A DNA stretch of 64,000 nucleotides, from positions 216,943,462 through 217,007,461 of the forward strand of contig CM077644.1 in the NCBI GenBank assembly GCA_039707465.1, given 5' to 3'. The notes beneath the pieces are model-generated. The model was not told where the DNA came from and ran no database searches. It saw nothing but the letters and a program-made list of their open reading frames with translations. The position numbers and the translations under genes were made by a program. Below are positions 26,814 through 37,639 of this stretch, in pieces; position 1 is the first letter of the stretch; every line of letters begins with the position of its first letter. Origin of the DNA: Rhabdophis nuchalis. Lineage: Eukaryota > Chordata > Lepidosauria > Squamata > Natricidae.

Positions 26814-26959
26814 CAATGGCAGACTTCTAATATACTTCCTTCACTTACAAATTTGGGATAGGCAGAGTTGTATCTGCCCTGAAAATAGTCCATGTTGAAC
26901 TAAACAGCACAGTCAAACATATTGTATGACACTTTTGTATTATGTCATAAACTGCTTAA

Positions 26960-27880
26960 TTTATTTTTTTTATTTATTTTTTATTTTATTTAAATTTATA
27001 TCCCGCCCTTCTCCACAGAGGACCCAGGGCGGCGCACAGAAAATTTAAAAACATACAAAATACAATAAATATAATTTAAAAGACTATTAAATAAACCTAT
27101 CCTGCGCTAAAACCAAATTTTAAAAACCCAATTTAAAACTACCTAAAAGTCCCCATGGGAGGTTAGGCTAGGCCGGCTTGTTGAAACAAATATGTCTTGA
27201 GACATTGGCGGAAGGGGCGGAGGTCGGTGATGGTACGTAATTCAGGGGGTAGGTCATTCCAGAGGGCTGGCCCCGCCACAGAGAAGGCTCTTTTCCTGGG
27301 TGTTGCCAGTCGACATTGTCCGGCCGACGGCACCCTGAGAAGGCCCTCTCTGTGGGAGCGTATCGGTCTAAGGGATGTATGGGGCAGGAGGCGGTCTCGC
27401 ATATAACTAGGCCCCGAGCCATGGAGCGCTTTAAATATAGTTGTCAGAACCTTGAAGCGCACTCGAAAGACCACAGGAAGCCAATGCAGCTCGCGCAGGA
27501 TCGGTGTTATGTGGGAGCATCTAGTGGCTCCCATAATCACCCGCGCGGCTGCGTTTTGGACTAGCTGTAGCTTTTGAGTGCACCTCAAGGGAAGCCCCAT
27601 GTAGAGAGCATTACAGTAGTCGGGTCGGGACGTCACGAGAGCTTGAGTGACTGTGCGAAGGGCAGCCCGGTCCAGTAAGGGGCGCAATTGGCGCATCAGG
27701 CGTACCTGATGAAACGCCCCCCTAGCCACGGCCGCCACATGGTCCTCCATGGACAGCCGGGAATCCAGGAGGACACCCAAATTGCGCACCCTCTCCACGG
27801 GGGCCAGTGTTTCGCCCCCAATGGCCAGAGTTGGAGTAATCTGGCTGAACCGGGGTGCCGGAAACCACAGCCACTCAGTA
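26960..27880 (-). mobile_element. L2-type LINE, 5'-truncated copy with open C-terminal frame
   Basis: This copy reads right to left, starts inside the RT thumb region (TEWLWFPAPRFSQITPTLAI), and stays open to the natural end of the ORF (LKTYLFQQAGLA, stop at 27163). It shares the phrases LHWLPVVFRVRFKVLTTIFK and GPALWNDLPPELRTITDLR with the copies at 23230-24330 and 56852-57342. The 3'UTR runs to 26960 with the GGAGAAGGGCGGGATATAAA-type tail. No target duplication is evident. A short duplication of CCACTCAGTA lies at the 5' junction (27871-27893). Confidence 0.9.
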
Positions 27881-27923
27881 ATGTAACCACTCAGTAACCA
27901 CAGCCAATGGTAATGTTTACCAT

Positions 27924-28460
27924 GAGCCATAGTGGCTCAATGGTTAGAATGCAGTATTGCAGGCTAAATTTGCTGACTGCCAGCAGTTCCATCTTCACCA
28001 GCTCAAGGTTGAGTCAGCATTCAGTAAAATGAGGACCCAGATTGTTGGAGGAAATATGCTGACTCTGTAAACTGCTTAGAGAGGACTGTACATCAGGGGT
28101 CCCCAACCTTTTTTGCACCAGGGACCGGTTTCATTTTAAAGAAAATTCCGTGGACCGGCTGGCGTAGAGGGGATGGGGAGGGGGAACAGGCGGCACATGC
28201 GCACGCGGGGAGGGTGAGTCTGCTCACTCGCCCCTCTAGGGCCCCCAATGGCGTGAGCGGCCGCACCTGCGCTCTCCCGCCCCCGGTGCACGCTCTGCCC
28301 AGGGGGCTGCCCTGTCCTCCCTCCTCCTCCTTTCCGGCCCTGCGGCCCGGTTCCTATCAAGCCACAGACTGGCACTGGTCCACGGACCGGGGGTTGGGGA
28401 CCCCTGCTGTACATCATTGTGAAGTGACTATATAAGTCTTAGGTGCTATTGCTATTTATG
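27924..28460 (+). mobile_element. tRNA-derived SINE, split by a hAT element
   Basis: The head TAGTGGCTCAATGGTTAGAA resembles a tRNA A-box region, and AGCAGTTCCATCTTCACCAG is a decayed B-box region. Next come GGTTGAGTCAGCATTCAGTA, AAAATGAGGACCCAGATTGT, ATGCTGACTCTGTAAACTGC and TTAGAGAGGACTGTACAT. After the hAT insertion it ends with TATATAAGTCTTAGGTGCTA and TTGCTATT. This is a very common squamate SINE; GCTATT repeats are its usual tail. Confidence 0.8.
28094..28406. mobile_element. hAT MITE, family A (CAGGGGTCCCCAACC ends), perfect 8-bp duplication
   Basis: Inverted ends CAGGGGTCCCCAACC / GGTTGGGGACCCCTG, flanked by perfect CTGTACAT octamers (28086-28093 and 28407-28414). Subterminal GGGACCGGTTTCA and GGTCCACGGACCGGG segments continue the inverted match. 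The GC-rich interior has no transposase frame. It inserted into the tRNA SINE. A second copy is at 43424-43895 and an older one at 34427-34594. Confidence 0.95.
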
Positions 28461-28914
28461 TCATAAATTGTTTTTATAAAATTTACATATTTCAATTTCA
28501 TGGAGTTATAGGTCTTACATTTTGGATGCATTCTATAGGTTTGGATGCATTATGTAAATAGCTAGGTTGGTTCAAAAGGTTTTGCTCTAGAGTGCATTGT
28601 TTTGCCCAGTTAAAAGGTTACAGGAATCCCAGTTTTAGTATATAGATAGGGAAACAAAACAAGGCAGCACCCAATAGGGTGATCTGGCAGGTCAATGCAT
28701 GACTGTGTGGTCCAACTGAGTTCTTAAGACTGGAAGTCAGATGTAGATATTCTCATATCATCTAGTAAACTGTATATTGCTTGCTGCAAGCAAAAAAAAT
28801 GGCTGTTGATTTCATCAGAACAATGGTTTGATCCTCAGATACAGACTGGTTTTGAAATTTAAAAAAAAACTGGAATAAATGCAGGGTGCTCTTGAGTGGT
28901 CTGTAAAATGAAAG
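28461..28914. other. Intergenic DNA
   Basis: Nothing recognised. Confidence 0.5.
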
Positions 28915-28999
28915 AGAAGGGGGGGGACAAAGAGAGAGAAATAAGGGAGGGAGGGAGGGAGAGAGAAAGAAAGAAAGAAAGAAAGAAGGAAGGAAGGAA

Positions 29000-29081
<82 letters not shown>
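28915..29081. repeat. Purine-rich tract with (GAAA)n microsatellite
   Basis: G-rich and GGGA units lead into about 28 GAAA/GGAA units, ending at 29081. The open frames on both strands here are repeat artefacts. Confidence 0.95.
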
Positions 29082-29082
<1 letters not shown>

Positions 29083-31663
29083 GTAGTCATTTCTCTATAA
29101 ATCCGCATATGTCTCTGCTTAGGCGCTGGTGAATTAAGAGGATGTGATGAAGAAAATCTCTGTTTATTGTTGAACCCAAAATTCTTCAAAATACTTTTGC
29201 ATGGATGCAGGGGGAGGGGGGAGAGTGTCTTCTTTTCTTTCTTTGTCTCATGAAAGTGAGGCAAAGGCAGAGAAATGGCACGCAATCAGTTCATTACATG
29301 CCTTGACTCCGCCTTACAAGGAAGAGGACACGATGATCTATCTGTCCAGCTGTTCTCTTTCAGCTTTCAGGCAGAACAGGTGCAGAAGTTTGCCAGGGTT
29401 AGCCAAGACAAAAAAGATGCCACCCATGCTGCAGGCATTGTTCAGCCACATTTGCCCGTAGCATTTGCCTTTTCTGTTTATTTTTGACATCAAAGATTAT
29501 CTGAAAAATAGTCTCACTCTGGCAAACTGGCCTAGCATGGAACAGAGTTGCAGAGCTTGTTTTGTGTTTTATACTGAACCCAGAACTCTGCCCGCTTTAA
29601 CTCAAGTATACAAAAGTTAGAACATGTTAATAAGACATCCAGACTAGCAAAAGGGAATGCAAGCAAGTTATCTAAATTGACCCAACTTTGAGGGATACAA
29701 TTCTAAGAATCTTTTAAAAAGTTTTGTTTGCTATAAAATCAGCTGTGCTTGATTTGATTCTCTGGTTTCTCTGTAGGGGAAAAAAACTTGGTTGTGTCAT
29801 CTCAGGGTAATGAGCACCTCTGAGATGGAGATATTTCAATCAAATCAGTCAGAGCATCACTTTCTTTTTTTATTTTTAATAAGGCAGGCAGGTTTGTGCT
29901 TGTTTATTACAAGTTTCTAATTTATTAGTAGCGGAACATATTAAATGTAAGTACAGATAGCTACAAACGCATAGCCTGTACCCTGACGGACTTATGGCAG
30001 CATCCTACTTAATGCTGTGTGTGCTCTTTTTGAGTACTTGGGGTGATTTATAAAGAGCATGGAGATGATTTATTAAACCTTGTCTGCATACTATACTTCC
30101 TTCTTCACATCCCTACGTGAATTCTTGAATCAATTGTCCTCTACGCAGAGATCACTCGTCATTAAGAAATCCCTCTGCCAAACTTTAAGGCGCGTGACAG
30201 CCTGTAACAAACAAGATGTTTTGTGATTGAGATCTCTTCTTTCCAATTCCTTCTACAGTCAGCAATTATTTTTGCATAGCGTATTCTTCAGAATATAGCT
30301 GCTGCCATGATTTCATCTTTTAAAATATGTGAAGCTCAAGTGTGACAAGGTATGTAAGGCAAAAATATGCAACTTGTAACTAAAACTGGTAGTTTTTCCA
30401 GATAGTTAAAAGGGACTTTTAAACTTTTTAATACTACTAAGAAAACAAGCCTGTCAGCTATGAAATTACAGAATATGCTACGGTTTACTACTTGGAGTGA
30501 GCAATGAAGTAGACCTGCTTGTGAACGTCACTAAATAAATTAGAATTATGAAAACTGAAGTACAGAAGAACTGGGCAAGTGAGATACAAATATTAAGGAT
30601 ATAAAGTATTGTACAATGAGTTAAAAAGAATTCTAAAAGATATATATCTTCAGATCTGATTGGGTAGTGACACTGCAATTAGATGTAGGAAATCTATTAT
30701 CACTCAATCAGTTAATCTTCTAACAACAGTCAGATTGTGGCTGTGATCTATGGTGAATATAAGTTAGGTAGGAAGATAAAGGGCTTTCCTAATGCTTCTT
30801 TAGTGATAACTCTGCCCAGAAAAGTTAAATCAATTCAAACTAAATGTGAAAAATGCTTTTGTGAACACAAATGTACACAGGACTTTTGACCCTGGGCAAA
30901 ACCAATATCTATTTATTTGCAAGAGCATACTTTATATTCAGCAGACTTTGATCGGGAACTTAAGAGCACTTAAGGAATTTCACTGTATTTTTAAAATTCA
31001 TTATAAAATTAAAAAGGTAGGCAGACAACTGCCTGTGAAATGTTTTTTTCCCTTTTCTTGAAGGTCCTAGGCTTTGAAAGCTACTCCCTGTAGTGGCTTC
31101 CAATAAAAGAATTTTCTTTGCTTTGAGAACTTAAGGGAATGGACTGTATATACCATTCTGATAGATTCACAATCATGGGGGAATGGATTAAATTAGATTT
31201 TCTCAACTCTATTTTCAGATTAGGTTGTAATTTTGGACATTGTTGTCATTTTTCAAGAGAAATAACTCCCATGGACAGTTTGTAACTCTTGTGGAAAAAG
31301 ACTTTGAATAGATGCAATATTGCCAAGAAATTCCCTGTTATTAGTAGTATCATTAGGCTCAGAAATAGACTCTAGAGTCTAGACTATGTTTGGTTTATTA
31401 CAGAGTATTTTGCTATTTTTGCTTTAATTGGTAAATTTCCTTCTGTCAGAAAATGAACAAACTGTCCCAAGAAATAGAAAAGCATCTAGAAGCAAGCAAG
31501 ATAATGCAGACCAAAATGTCCATATGAAAATTTGAAAGCCTATGGGACTATTTGCTCCTCGTGCGTCTAAGGAACAACTTTTTATACTTGCAGACATCAG
31601 GTGACCCTTTTGTGGTCACCTGCTCACAAAAGCCAAATCATAGGTTTCCTCAGATGATCATCC
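29082..31663. other. Mostly single-copy intergenic DNA; possible conserved element at 29990-30370
   Basis: I recognise no repeats over about 2.5 kb, which is unusual for this window. The segment 29990-30370 contains dense homeodomain- and MEIS-type words (GCGCGTGACAGCCTG, ATTATTTTTGCATAGCG, TGATTTATAAAGAGCATGG) and is a candidate non-coding conserved element. That is a composition-based guess only. Confidence 0.3.
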
Positions 31664-31671
31664 AGTCTATT

Positions 31672-31886
31672 CAGAGGTGGTATTCAGCAGGTTCTGACCA
31701 GTTCTGGAGAACCGGTAGCGGAAATTTTGAGTAGTTCGGAGAACCGATAAATACCACCTCTGACTGGCCCCGCCCCCATTTATTCTCTGCCCCTTGAGTC
31801 CCAGCTGATCAGGAAGGAATGGGGATTTTGCAGTAACCTTCCCCTACCACGCCCACCAAGCTGCGGCTTTTGAATCCCACCACTGC
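31672..31886. mobile_element. hAT-like MITE, family C (CAGAGGTGG...CCACCACTG)
   Basis: The left end CAGAGGTGGTATTCAGCAGG and right end TTTTGAATCCCACCACTG are inverted. AGTCTATT precedes and AGCCTATT follows the element (7 of 8). The interior contains TTCTGGAGAACCGGTAGCGG and GAGTAGTTCGGAGAACCG. The same family occurs at 36753-37028, 41022-41332 and 44712-45134. Confidence 0.85.
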
Positions 31887-32319
31887 AGCCTATTGTTAGG
31901 TAAATGCATATGTACTAGGATATATTAAGAGAAATGTGGTCTAAGAGAAACAATTTGGGGGGAGGGGACTTAAAATCCTAAACTATAGACAATGAATTAT
32001 TTTTTTAAAGGTCTTTCAAAATTACTATCTCCTAAAGTCGCCTTCTGCAGCCATACCTGGTTAGAAAAACAAAGTTACAGTACACCATTATTTTATCCCC
32101 TTGAAAACTTGAGAAACAAAACTAACAGCGATTAACACAGATCCCACCATTTACATAATTTTCCATATCAAGCAAAGGATTCAAATGTTACTTCTGTGGA
32201 TATCAGAAATTCCAATGTATTGAAAAAAAGAGGGACCTGCTTTTGGAGAGAGAAGGAAAAAGCTCTGGATATAGACTCCCTTTTATCAAAACAGAAATAG
32301 CACCTTTTAACCATTAGAG

Positions 32320-32425
32320 CAGGGGTCTCCAACCTTTGCAACTTTAAGTCTGAAGGACTTCAGCTCCCAGACTTCTGGGAGCTGAAGTCCTTCAGACTTA
32401 AAGTTGCAAAGGTTGGAGACCCCTG
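32320..32425. mobile_element. Perfectly palindromic 106-bp hAT MITE (family P)
   Basis: The whole element is one inverted repeat: two 51-base arms starting CAGGGGTCTCCAACC and a 4-base loop (ACTT), with no mismatch that I can see. It is flanked by perfect CATTAGAG octamers (32312-32319 and 32426-32433). The perfect arms and duplications point to a recent insertion or to arm-to-arm correction. Confidence 0.95.
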
Positions 32426-33211
32426 CATTAGAGGACACATTTCAGGCAACCAGAATGCCTAACAATTCAAGTCTACCACATTTTGCCTTTTGCTTTGAAT
32501 TTCAATTGGAAGAAATGCAAAAGTATGTTAAAGATCATTTCATAATTATCAAAACCAGGAGTTATCTTGGGGTTTTTTGTTGTTGTTGTTTTTTGCTGAA
32601 TTGTGCATGCCGTTAACTTGCTCCTTCCCCCTCCAACGTAACTAGTTTACACACCTTTCTGGCTCTCAGCTGCACATCCAACTCTGCCACACCTAATTTA
32701 GGGGGCTTTTAATTATTCCCCCATCACAAGGAAGGGAATGGGGCTGGGATGAGGAGAGAGGCATTGTCAGCCAGATAGCTGGAGGGAATCAGAATACATA
32801 TTACCTAAGGGAGTGGTATCCTCAATCTTCATCTACTTTAATTCCTCCACTAGACACATCAAACAATAATGCTGTAGGGCTTGAAGAAATTGGAGCAAGG
32901 CAGTGAGGGGCAGTGGGGTGCAGGAAATGACAGCCTGTCTTCATACCTGAGTGGCAGGCAACTGCAGGCAAATAACTTCACTATGTGGCTACCAGAGAAA
33001 AGTACCGTGTGGCCTTTTATTTTTTTGAGTCTTGCTTTGTAAGCAAAAAACAAGAATAAAAGTTCGAAATTCAGATTACATTGCCATTGAGCATTTAGCG
33101 AGCTCAAGAAGGAGAATTTCATAAATGCAAGGATCTCTAAAGTTGAGAAAAATCACTTTGCTTTCTGATAATAATTGGTCTCCTGGCCAGTTCTTCCAGC
33201 TTGGCACCCTC

Positions 33212-33335
33212 CAGGGGTGTCCTCGAGGTATGGTTTTTTTTTAAAAAAAGTCAAGATGGTGACTACAATCAGAACTTTGATCACACTGTTGCAGCTGCCA
33301 TCTTGATTTTTTTCACCATACTCTGGACACCACTG
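33212..33335. mobile_element. Palindromic hAT MITE with CAGGGGTGTCC ends
   Basis: CAGGGGTGTCC at the left and GGACACCACTG at the right are inverted, and the inner segments GTATGGT / ACCATAC and GTCAAGATGG / CCATCTTGA extend the stem. The flanking octamers GCACCCTC and GCACCCAC match at 7 of 8. Size 124 bp, no coding capacity. Confidence 0.8.
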
Positions 33336-34205
33336 GCACCCACTCAATATGTCGAGACTATTGTTCCCTAAACTCACAACCCATATAATCATTGCTAATT
33401 GGGAATTCTGGGAAAATAGTTCCAATAAATCCAGAGTATCAGACACCCTGGGGATAAGATAAGGGCATATTCTTTTCAGGACTGGTGACTGAAAACTCTA
33501 CTCAGTGTAGAGGAAAATATTGCATTTAAAATCATTTTTGGATATCCGTGTTTGTTCAAGAAAGCTCTTTCCAGTATCTTAAATGGGAAATATTGTAAAT
33601 CAGTTCATCGGACAAATACTCTTAGGGATTAAATCAGAGAATATAAATTATTTGATTTTAAATTAGTTTCAATTTGCAGGGAACTAAAAACAATTTTAAA
33701 AAAAACGTCACATGAAATTAAAGGGAGGATATTTCTTTTCATCTGCCTATAGAATAAAATAACAAAAGAGGTAGAATAACATGGTTGTTTTAGACCTACC
33801 TACATAAACTGTTCATAGAAATCTACTGAACTTGGAAGAGGGATTTCCAGTCACCACCATTAACCTTTCAACTGCTGACAGAGGCTACCAGTCTATAATA
33901 GCCACACTACAGCTTTTAGATAGAAATAATAAAACTGCACTATCAGACATTGCCTGTAACACCTGCCCTAGGCTACAATTTGAACAATTAAATAGATATA
34001 TCAGCTTTTTAAAGCTTTTAAAATAAAAAATGTATTTTAATTATCCAATTTTATTATTTATTGCTCCAGCAGGCAGTAGGACTTAGCCAATCTTAGCTGA
34101 TCTTGATAAATTTGAATTCAATCAGAATTAATTAGTACTGAGACAGGAAACTGTTCATAATTCTTGGGCTGCAAACGAGAAAGGAAGCTGCAAAACTATC
34201 CCAGG

Positions 34206-34400
34206 AAGATTATGACGATGTGCCATCAAATCATTATTGATTCTTAGCAACCAAATAGATTGTCTCTGCAATGATTTGTCGTGAACCTGGCCCTTCAGGT
34301 GGTGCATAGGTGTACTCATTGCCAATGTAATTGGATCCACCCATCTTATTGTCAGTTGTCTTCTTCTCCTCTTTCCTTTCACCTTTTCCAGCATTAGAAT
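34206..34400 (-). mobile_element. RTE-like LINE, antisense fragment
   Basis: The antisense translation gives MLEKVKGKRRRRQLTIRWVD and KSLQRQSIWLLRINNDLM. The DNA shows GATGTGCCATCAAATCATTA and CCTTTCACCTTTTCCAGCAT, the same antisense phrases as in the 18940-19740 fragment. Short and decayed. Confidence 0.6.
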
Positions 34401-34426
34401 CTGCTAAACATTAGAATCTTCTAAGC

Positions 34427-34594
34427 TGGCAGCCCCCAACCTACTGGGCAGCAGGGACAGGTTCCTTGGAGAAAGATTTTTCCACAGACTGGAGAGAGCA
34501 TGGTTTTGCGTGCTGTCTCCATCCCACGGATGGGGCTTCACTTCTTTGCATGGCCCAGTTGTTGCCATGCCAACCTGGACTTGGGGGTCTCCCG
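34427..34594. mobile_element. Old hAT MITE, family A
   Basis: CAGCCCCCAACCTACTGGGC, AGGGACAGGTTCCTTGGAG and TTTTTCCACAGACTGG follow the same order as the left half of 28094-28406. The right end TTGGGGGTCTCCCG is degenerate. TTCTAAGC precedes and TCCTAAGC follows the element (7 of 8). Confidence 0.65.
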
Positions 34595-35171
34595 TCCTAA
34601 GCATTATAACCTTCTAAACCTTAGACCCAGAGAACTAAGTCTATTTCCATAGGAAGCAAATGATGTCAGCTCAACTTGCAGAAGATTTTGTTATATTTCA
34701 TATCACTAAGTGTTGCTTCATGTATTCTTCTGGCCAAAGCAGCAAGGTGTTTTTTTTTTCCCCTTACCCTTTTAAAAGTGAAATCTCACTTTTTAAAAAG
34801 AATTCTGCATTGATACTCTCTTGCTTTTATTGAATAGAGTTCTACGAGACAATTCTATTCCTAACTTTTTCACATGAAATCATGAAAATGATCATTTAGG
34901 GAATCTTAAAATGTGCAATATATTTATTTCTGTTTTTGTTGTTATAGTCTGGCAGAAGAATCAATTTCCAATTAAGGTCAGCACACAGGATAATAATGAG
35001 GCATGCTGTTCTCAGTTGAAGCTACGTATATCTTCACTTCATTGCAAGTGGAGAGGCAGTAACAATGAAGCATGACTCACAGTGAAGACCAAAATTACAT
35101 TGGGTTAGCCAAGTCAGTATGGATGAGTGTCTTTTCTCCCATGCCTAAAGAGAAACCAAACATCTTTTTAG

Positions 35172-35565
35172 AATAACAGAGTTGGAAAGGACCTTGGACT
35201 TCAGTCAAATTGTTATCCAGTCTTTTCTTTAAAAACTTCCAGTGTTGGAGCATTTACACTGTTATCATGTCTCCCCTAGTCCCTCTTTTCATTAAACTAG
35301 ACATACCCAGTTCCTGCAACTGTTCTTCATATATTTTAGCCCCCAGTCTCCTAATTCTCGTTGTTGCACTTCTCTGCACTCTTTTTAGAATCTCAACAAC
35401 TTTTTTACATCGTGGGGACCAAAACAGAATGCAGTATTCCAAGTGTGGCCTTAACAAGGCATTATAAAGGGGTATTAACACTTCTTGATTTTATCCCTCT
35501 GTTTATGCAGCCTAGAACTGTGTTGGCTTTTTTGGCAGCTGCAGCATACTGCAGTCTTCAGCGCT
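35172..35565 (-). mobile_element. CR1-type LINE, C-terminal ORF2 and 3' end
   Basis: The antisense translation (35481 leftward) reads LIPLYNALLRPHLEYCILFW, KVVEILKRVQRSATTRIRRL and LGMSSLMKRGTRGDMITV, the conserved C-terminal part of CR1 reverse transcriptase. To the left the plus strand continues to GAATAACAGAGTTGGAAAGG, the antisense of the CR1 3' end. It is 5'-truncated with a short internal deletion. Confidence 0.9.
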
Positions 35566-36744
35566 TCAAAACACATAGGAGCAGTCTCTGGCATTGTAAA
35601 ACTCCTGAACTACATCTCCTGACATCATTCCCCATTGTGACTGGTACCTGATTAAAAAAAAAAAAGATTTTCTCCACTCCACATTGTTAGCAAGGAGACT
35701 TTTAGCATATCGCTTGACTTCTTATAGAGACAATGGAAGATGTAACTGTAAATTGATGCCTGTTAAACAACTGTAACAATCCAGGATATGACTCTTGAGA
35801 GACAGGCTATCTATCAGTCCTAAGTTTCTGCTTCTGGGGAAGATCTCAAAAAGCAAAGCCAGCTTGCCAGGTGTGCTTAATTAAATCATAGCAATTGAAA
35901 TTGCTATAGAGAAATTGATCAGAGTGTGGGGGAGGGAGGTGTGGAAAGTGGGGAGGAGGCCAATTTAAATCATTGATTTATATTGAAATTCTCCATTTTT
36001 TACTTAGGTACCTACTAAATAAAATACCTACTAATGGTTGCTATAACCATAAAAAGATATTGAATAATAATTAAGGTGCTGACTGTGAGGCAGTTGCAAA
36101 GCATAGGTAATTACAACACATAAAACAGAAATAACTGATCGATCTCTGGCCCCAGTATTAAACAAGAATATAAATTCATGAACTATTATGCTATTTCCTG
36201 ACTGACAAATAGTTTCTTTCATAAAGAGCAGCAGGTAAAAGCTTTCCAAACAGGGATATTTACAATAAGATCAGGCAGCATACCTAATTTTTTCCAAGAG
36301 AGATGGACTTGGAAAGCCAAATCTTGTTGAAAATAAAGTGAAAACATTTTCTTTTAAGTCTTTGTTGTTCTGATTTATAATGTTAAATCTCTATCCCAGA
36401 ATTGGCATGTATGTATTATTACAAATCACGTCTAGTGTTATTTAGGGTTGCACATTGGTATGATGTGGTTTACCTGTGGCTTCTGCAAAGCAGGTTCATG
36501 TGGCTTAAACAGAGTCCCATTTTCAGTCCTACAGCTGAATTTCAAAGCCTGTACTGTTTTTAGAAGCCACTCTGATTTCACTCAAAGTTAACTTTAACTT
36601 TATTACGTTTGAATCATAGACAGTAAGTACCGAATCAAGCCTAAGTGGATGCCCTATTTGATCATACTGACTGATGGTGCCACCTCTCCCCAACATATTT
36701 TTAGGATAATTTGGTAGGACTGGTAGTAGTGGTACAAGAGAGGG
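35566..36744. other. Intergenic DNA
   Basis: No gene. A small perfect-looking inverted repeat, ATAGCAATTGAAATTGCTAT, lies at about 35888-35907. The rest is AT-rich and not recognised. Confidence 0.5.
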
Positions 36745-36752
36745 GAGAGCTT

Positions 36753-37028
36753 CAGGGGTGAAATTCAGCAGGTTCTGACAGGTTCTAGATAACCAGTAGC
36801 AGAAATTTTGAGTAGCTTGGAGAACTGGTAGTGGAAATTTTGAGTAGTTCGAAGAACCGGCAAATACTACTTCTGCCTTGCCCCAGAGTGGGGTTGGAAT
36901 GAGGATTTTGCAATATCCTTCCCCCAGGAGTGGGGATGTAATGGGGATTTTGCAGTATCCTTCCCCTGCCATGCCCACCAAGAAATGCCCACCAAACCGG
37001 TAGTAAAAATTTTTGAATTTCACTACTG
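36753..37028. mobile_element. hAT-like MITE, family C, with an internal duplication
   Basis: Ends CAGGGGTGAAATTCAGCAGG and GAATTTCACTACTG. The flanking octamers GAGAGCTT and GGGAGCTC match at 6 of 8. Compared with 31672-31886 it has doubled segments: GAAATTTTGAGTAG occurs twice, and GGGGATTTTGCAGTATCCTT-type text occurs twice. Confidence 0.75.
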
Positions 37029-37299
37029 GGGAGCTCCCAATGGATGAAGTGTCAGAGGAAATAACTTAGGAATTCCCTATCCTAATTGAGTAGTGGGTAA
37101 ATCGGACAAGATACACATCTAGATGAACTTTCTTGTGAGGCTACATTAACAGAACTGTACAAGTCTGAAGGTACAGCGTTTCCGCCTCTACTTTTAACGG
37201 CTGAATCTTTTAAGGTGGGTCCTCTCTAAGTTTCTTCCCCTGACTGTTAATCTATTGGGGGCTCCTCTCCCTCTTATCTAATTATTTCCTAAGTAGCAT

Positions 37300-37555
37300 T
37301 TGATTGGTTGGTTGGTTAAATTTATTTGCCCCCTCTTGCTGTAGGCCTACTCTGGGCAGCTTGCAACAATAAAACAGGGGGCAAATCATTAAAAATGTAA
37401 ACATAACAATAGCAAAGGAATCAAATAATTGAAATAAACAATGGAGATAACAATAATATAACATTAAAGAATATGACATTAAACAAGAGCAGAAAAAGCA
37501 AGGGGGAAGTAGAGTCAGCAAATTAGTCCAGAGAACACCCTCAGTGATGTACTTC
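37300..37555 (-). mobile_element. Old L2-like LINE 3'UTR fragment
   Basis: AAATTTATTTGCCCCCTCTT, then CTACTCTGGGCAGCTTGCAA, then an A-rich AATAAAA / AACATAAC stretch resemble the antisense 3'UTR of an L2-group element different from the GGGATATAAA-tailed family. Confidence 0.45.
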
Positions 37556-37639
37556 CCCATTAGGAATCCTGTTTTATTTATTCAGTTTCTATACATCTTT
37601 GTCCATCCTCCAAGGTTACCCACACATTCCAGTGCCTAT

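Larger units (their letters stand above)
24843..26828 (-). mobile_element. ORF1-only L1-like retrotransposon (HAL1-like) with target duplications
   Basis: A complete insertion bounded by identical 15-bp direct repeats CAATGGCAGACTTCT (24843-24857 and 26814-26828). On the minus strand the order is: a CpG-rich 5'UTR of about 845 bases starting ACTTCCGGTTCCGG (26813 leftward); an intact ORF1 (25969-25121); a 255-base 3'UTR; CCAATAAACC about 20 bases before a run of A residues. There is no ORF2: nothing resembling an APE endonuclease or reverse transcriptase follows ORF1. The perfect duplications, undecayed CpGs and open ORF suggest a young insertion. It resembles mammalian HAL1 ('half-L1') elements in plan. 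Alternatives are an L1 that lost ORF2 by deletion or splicing. Confidence 0.85.

Noticed and set aside
28815..29285. Open frames rich in Phe/Leu/Ser or Lys/Glu
   Set aside because: Translations of the GAAA microsatellite.
36529..37023. 164-codon frame across a MITE
   Set aside because: Runs through a non-coding hAT repeat; no transposase features.
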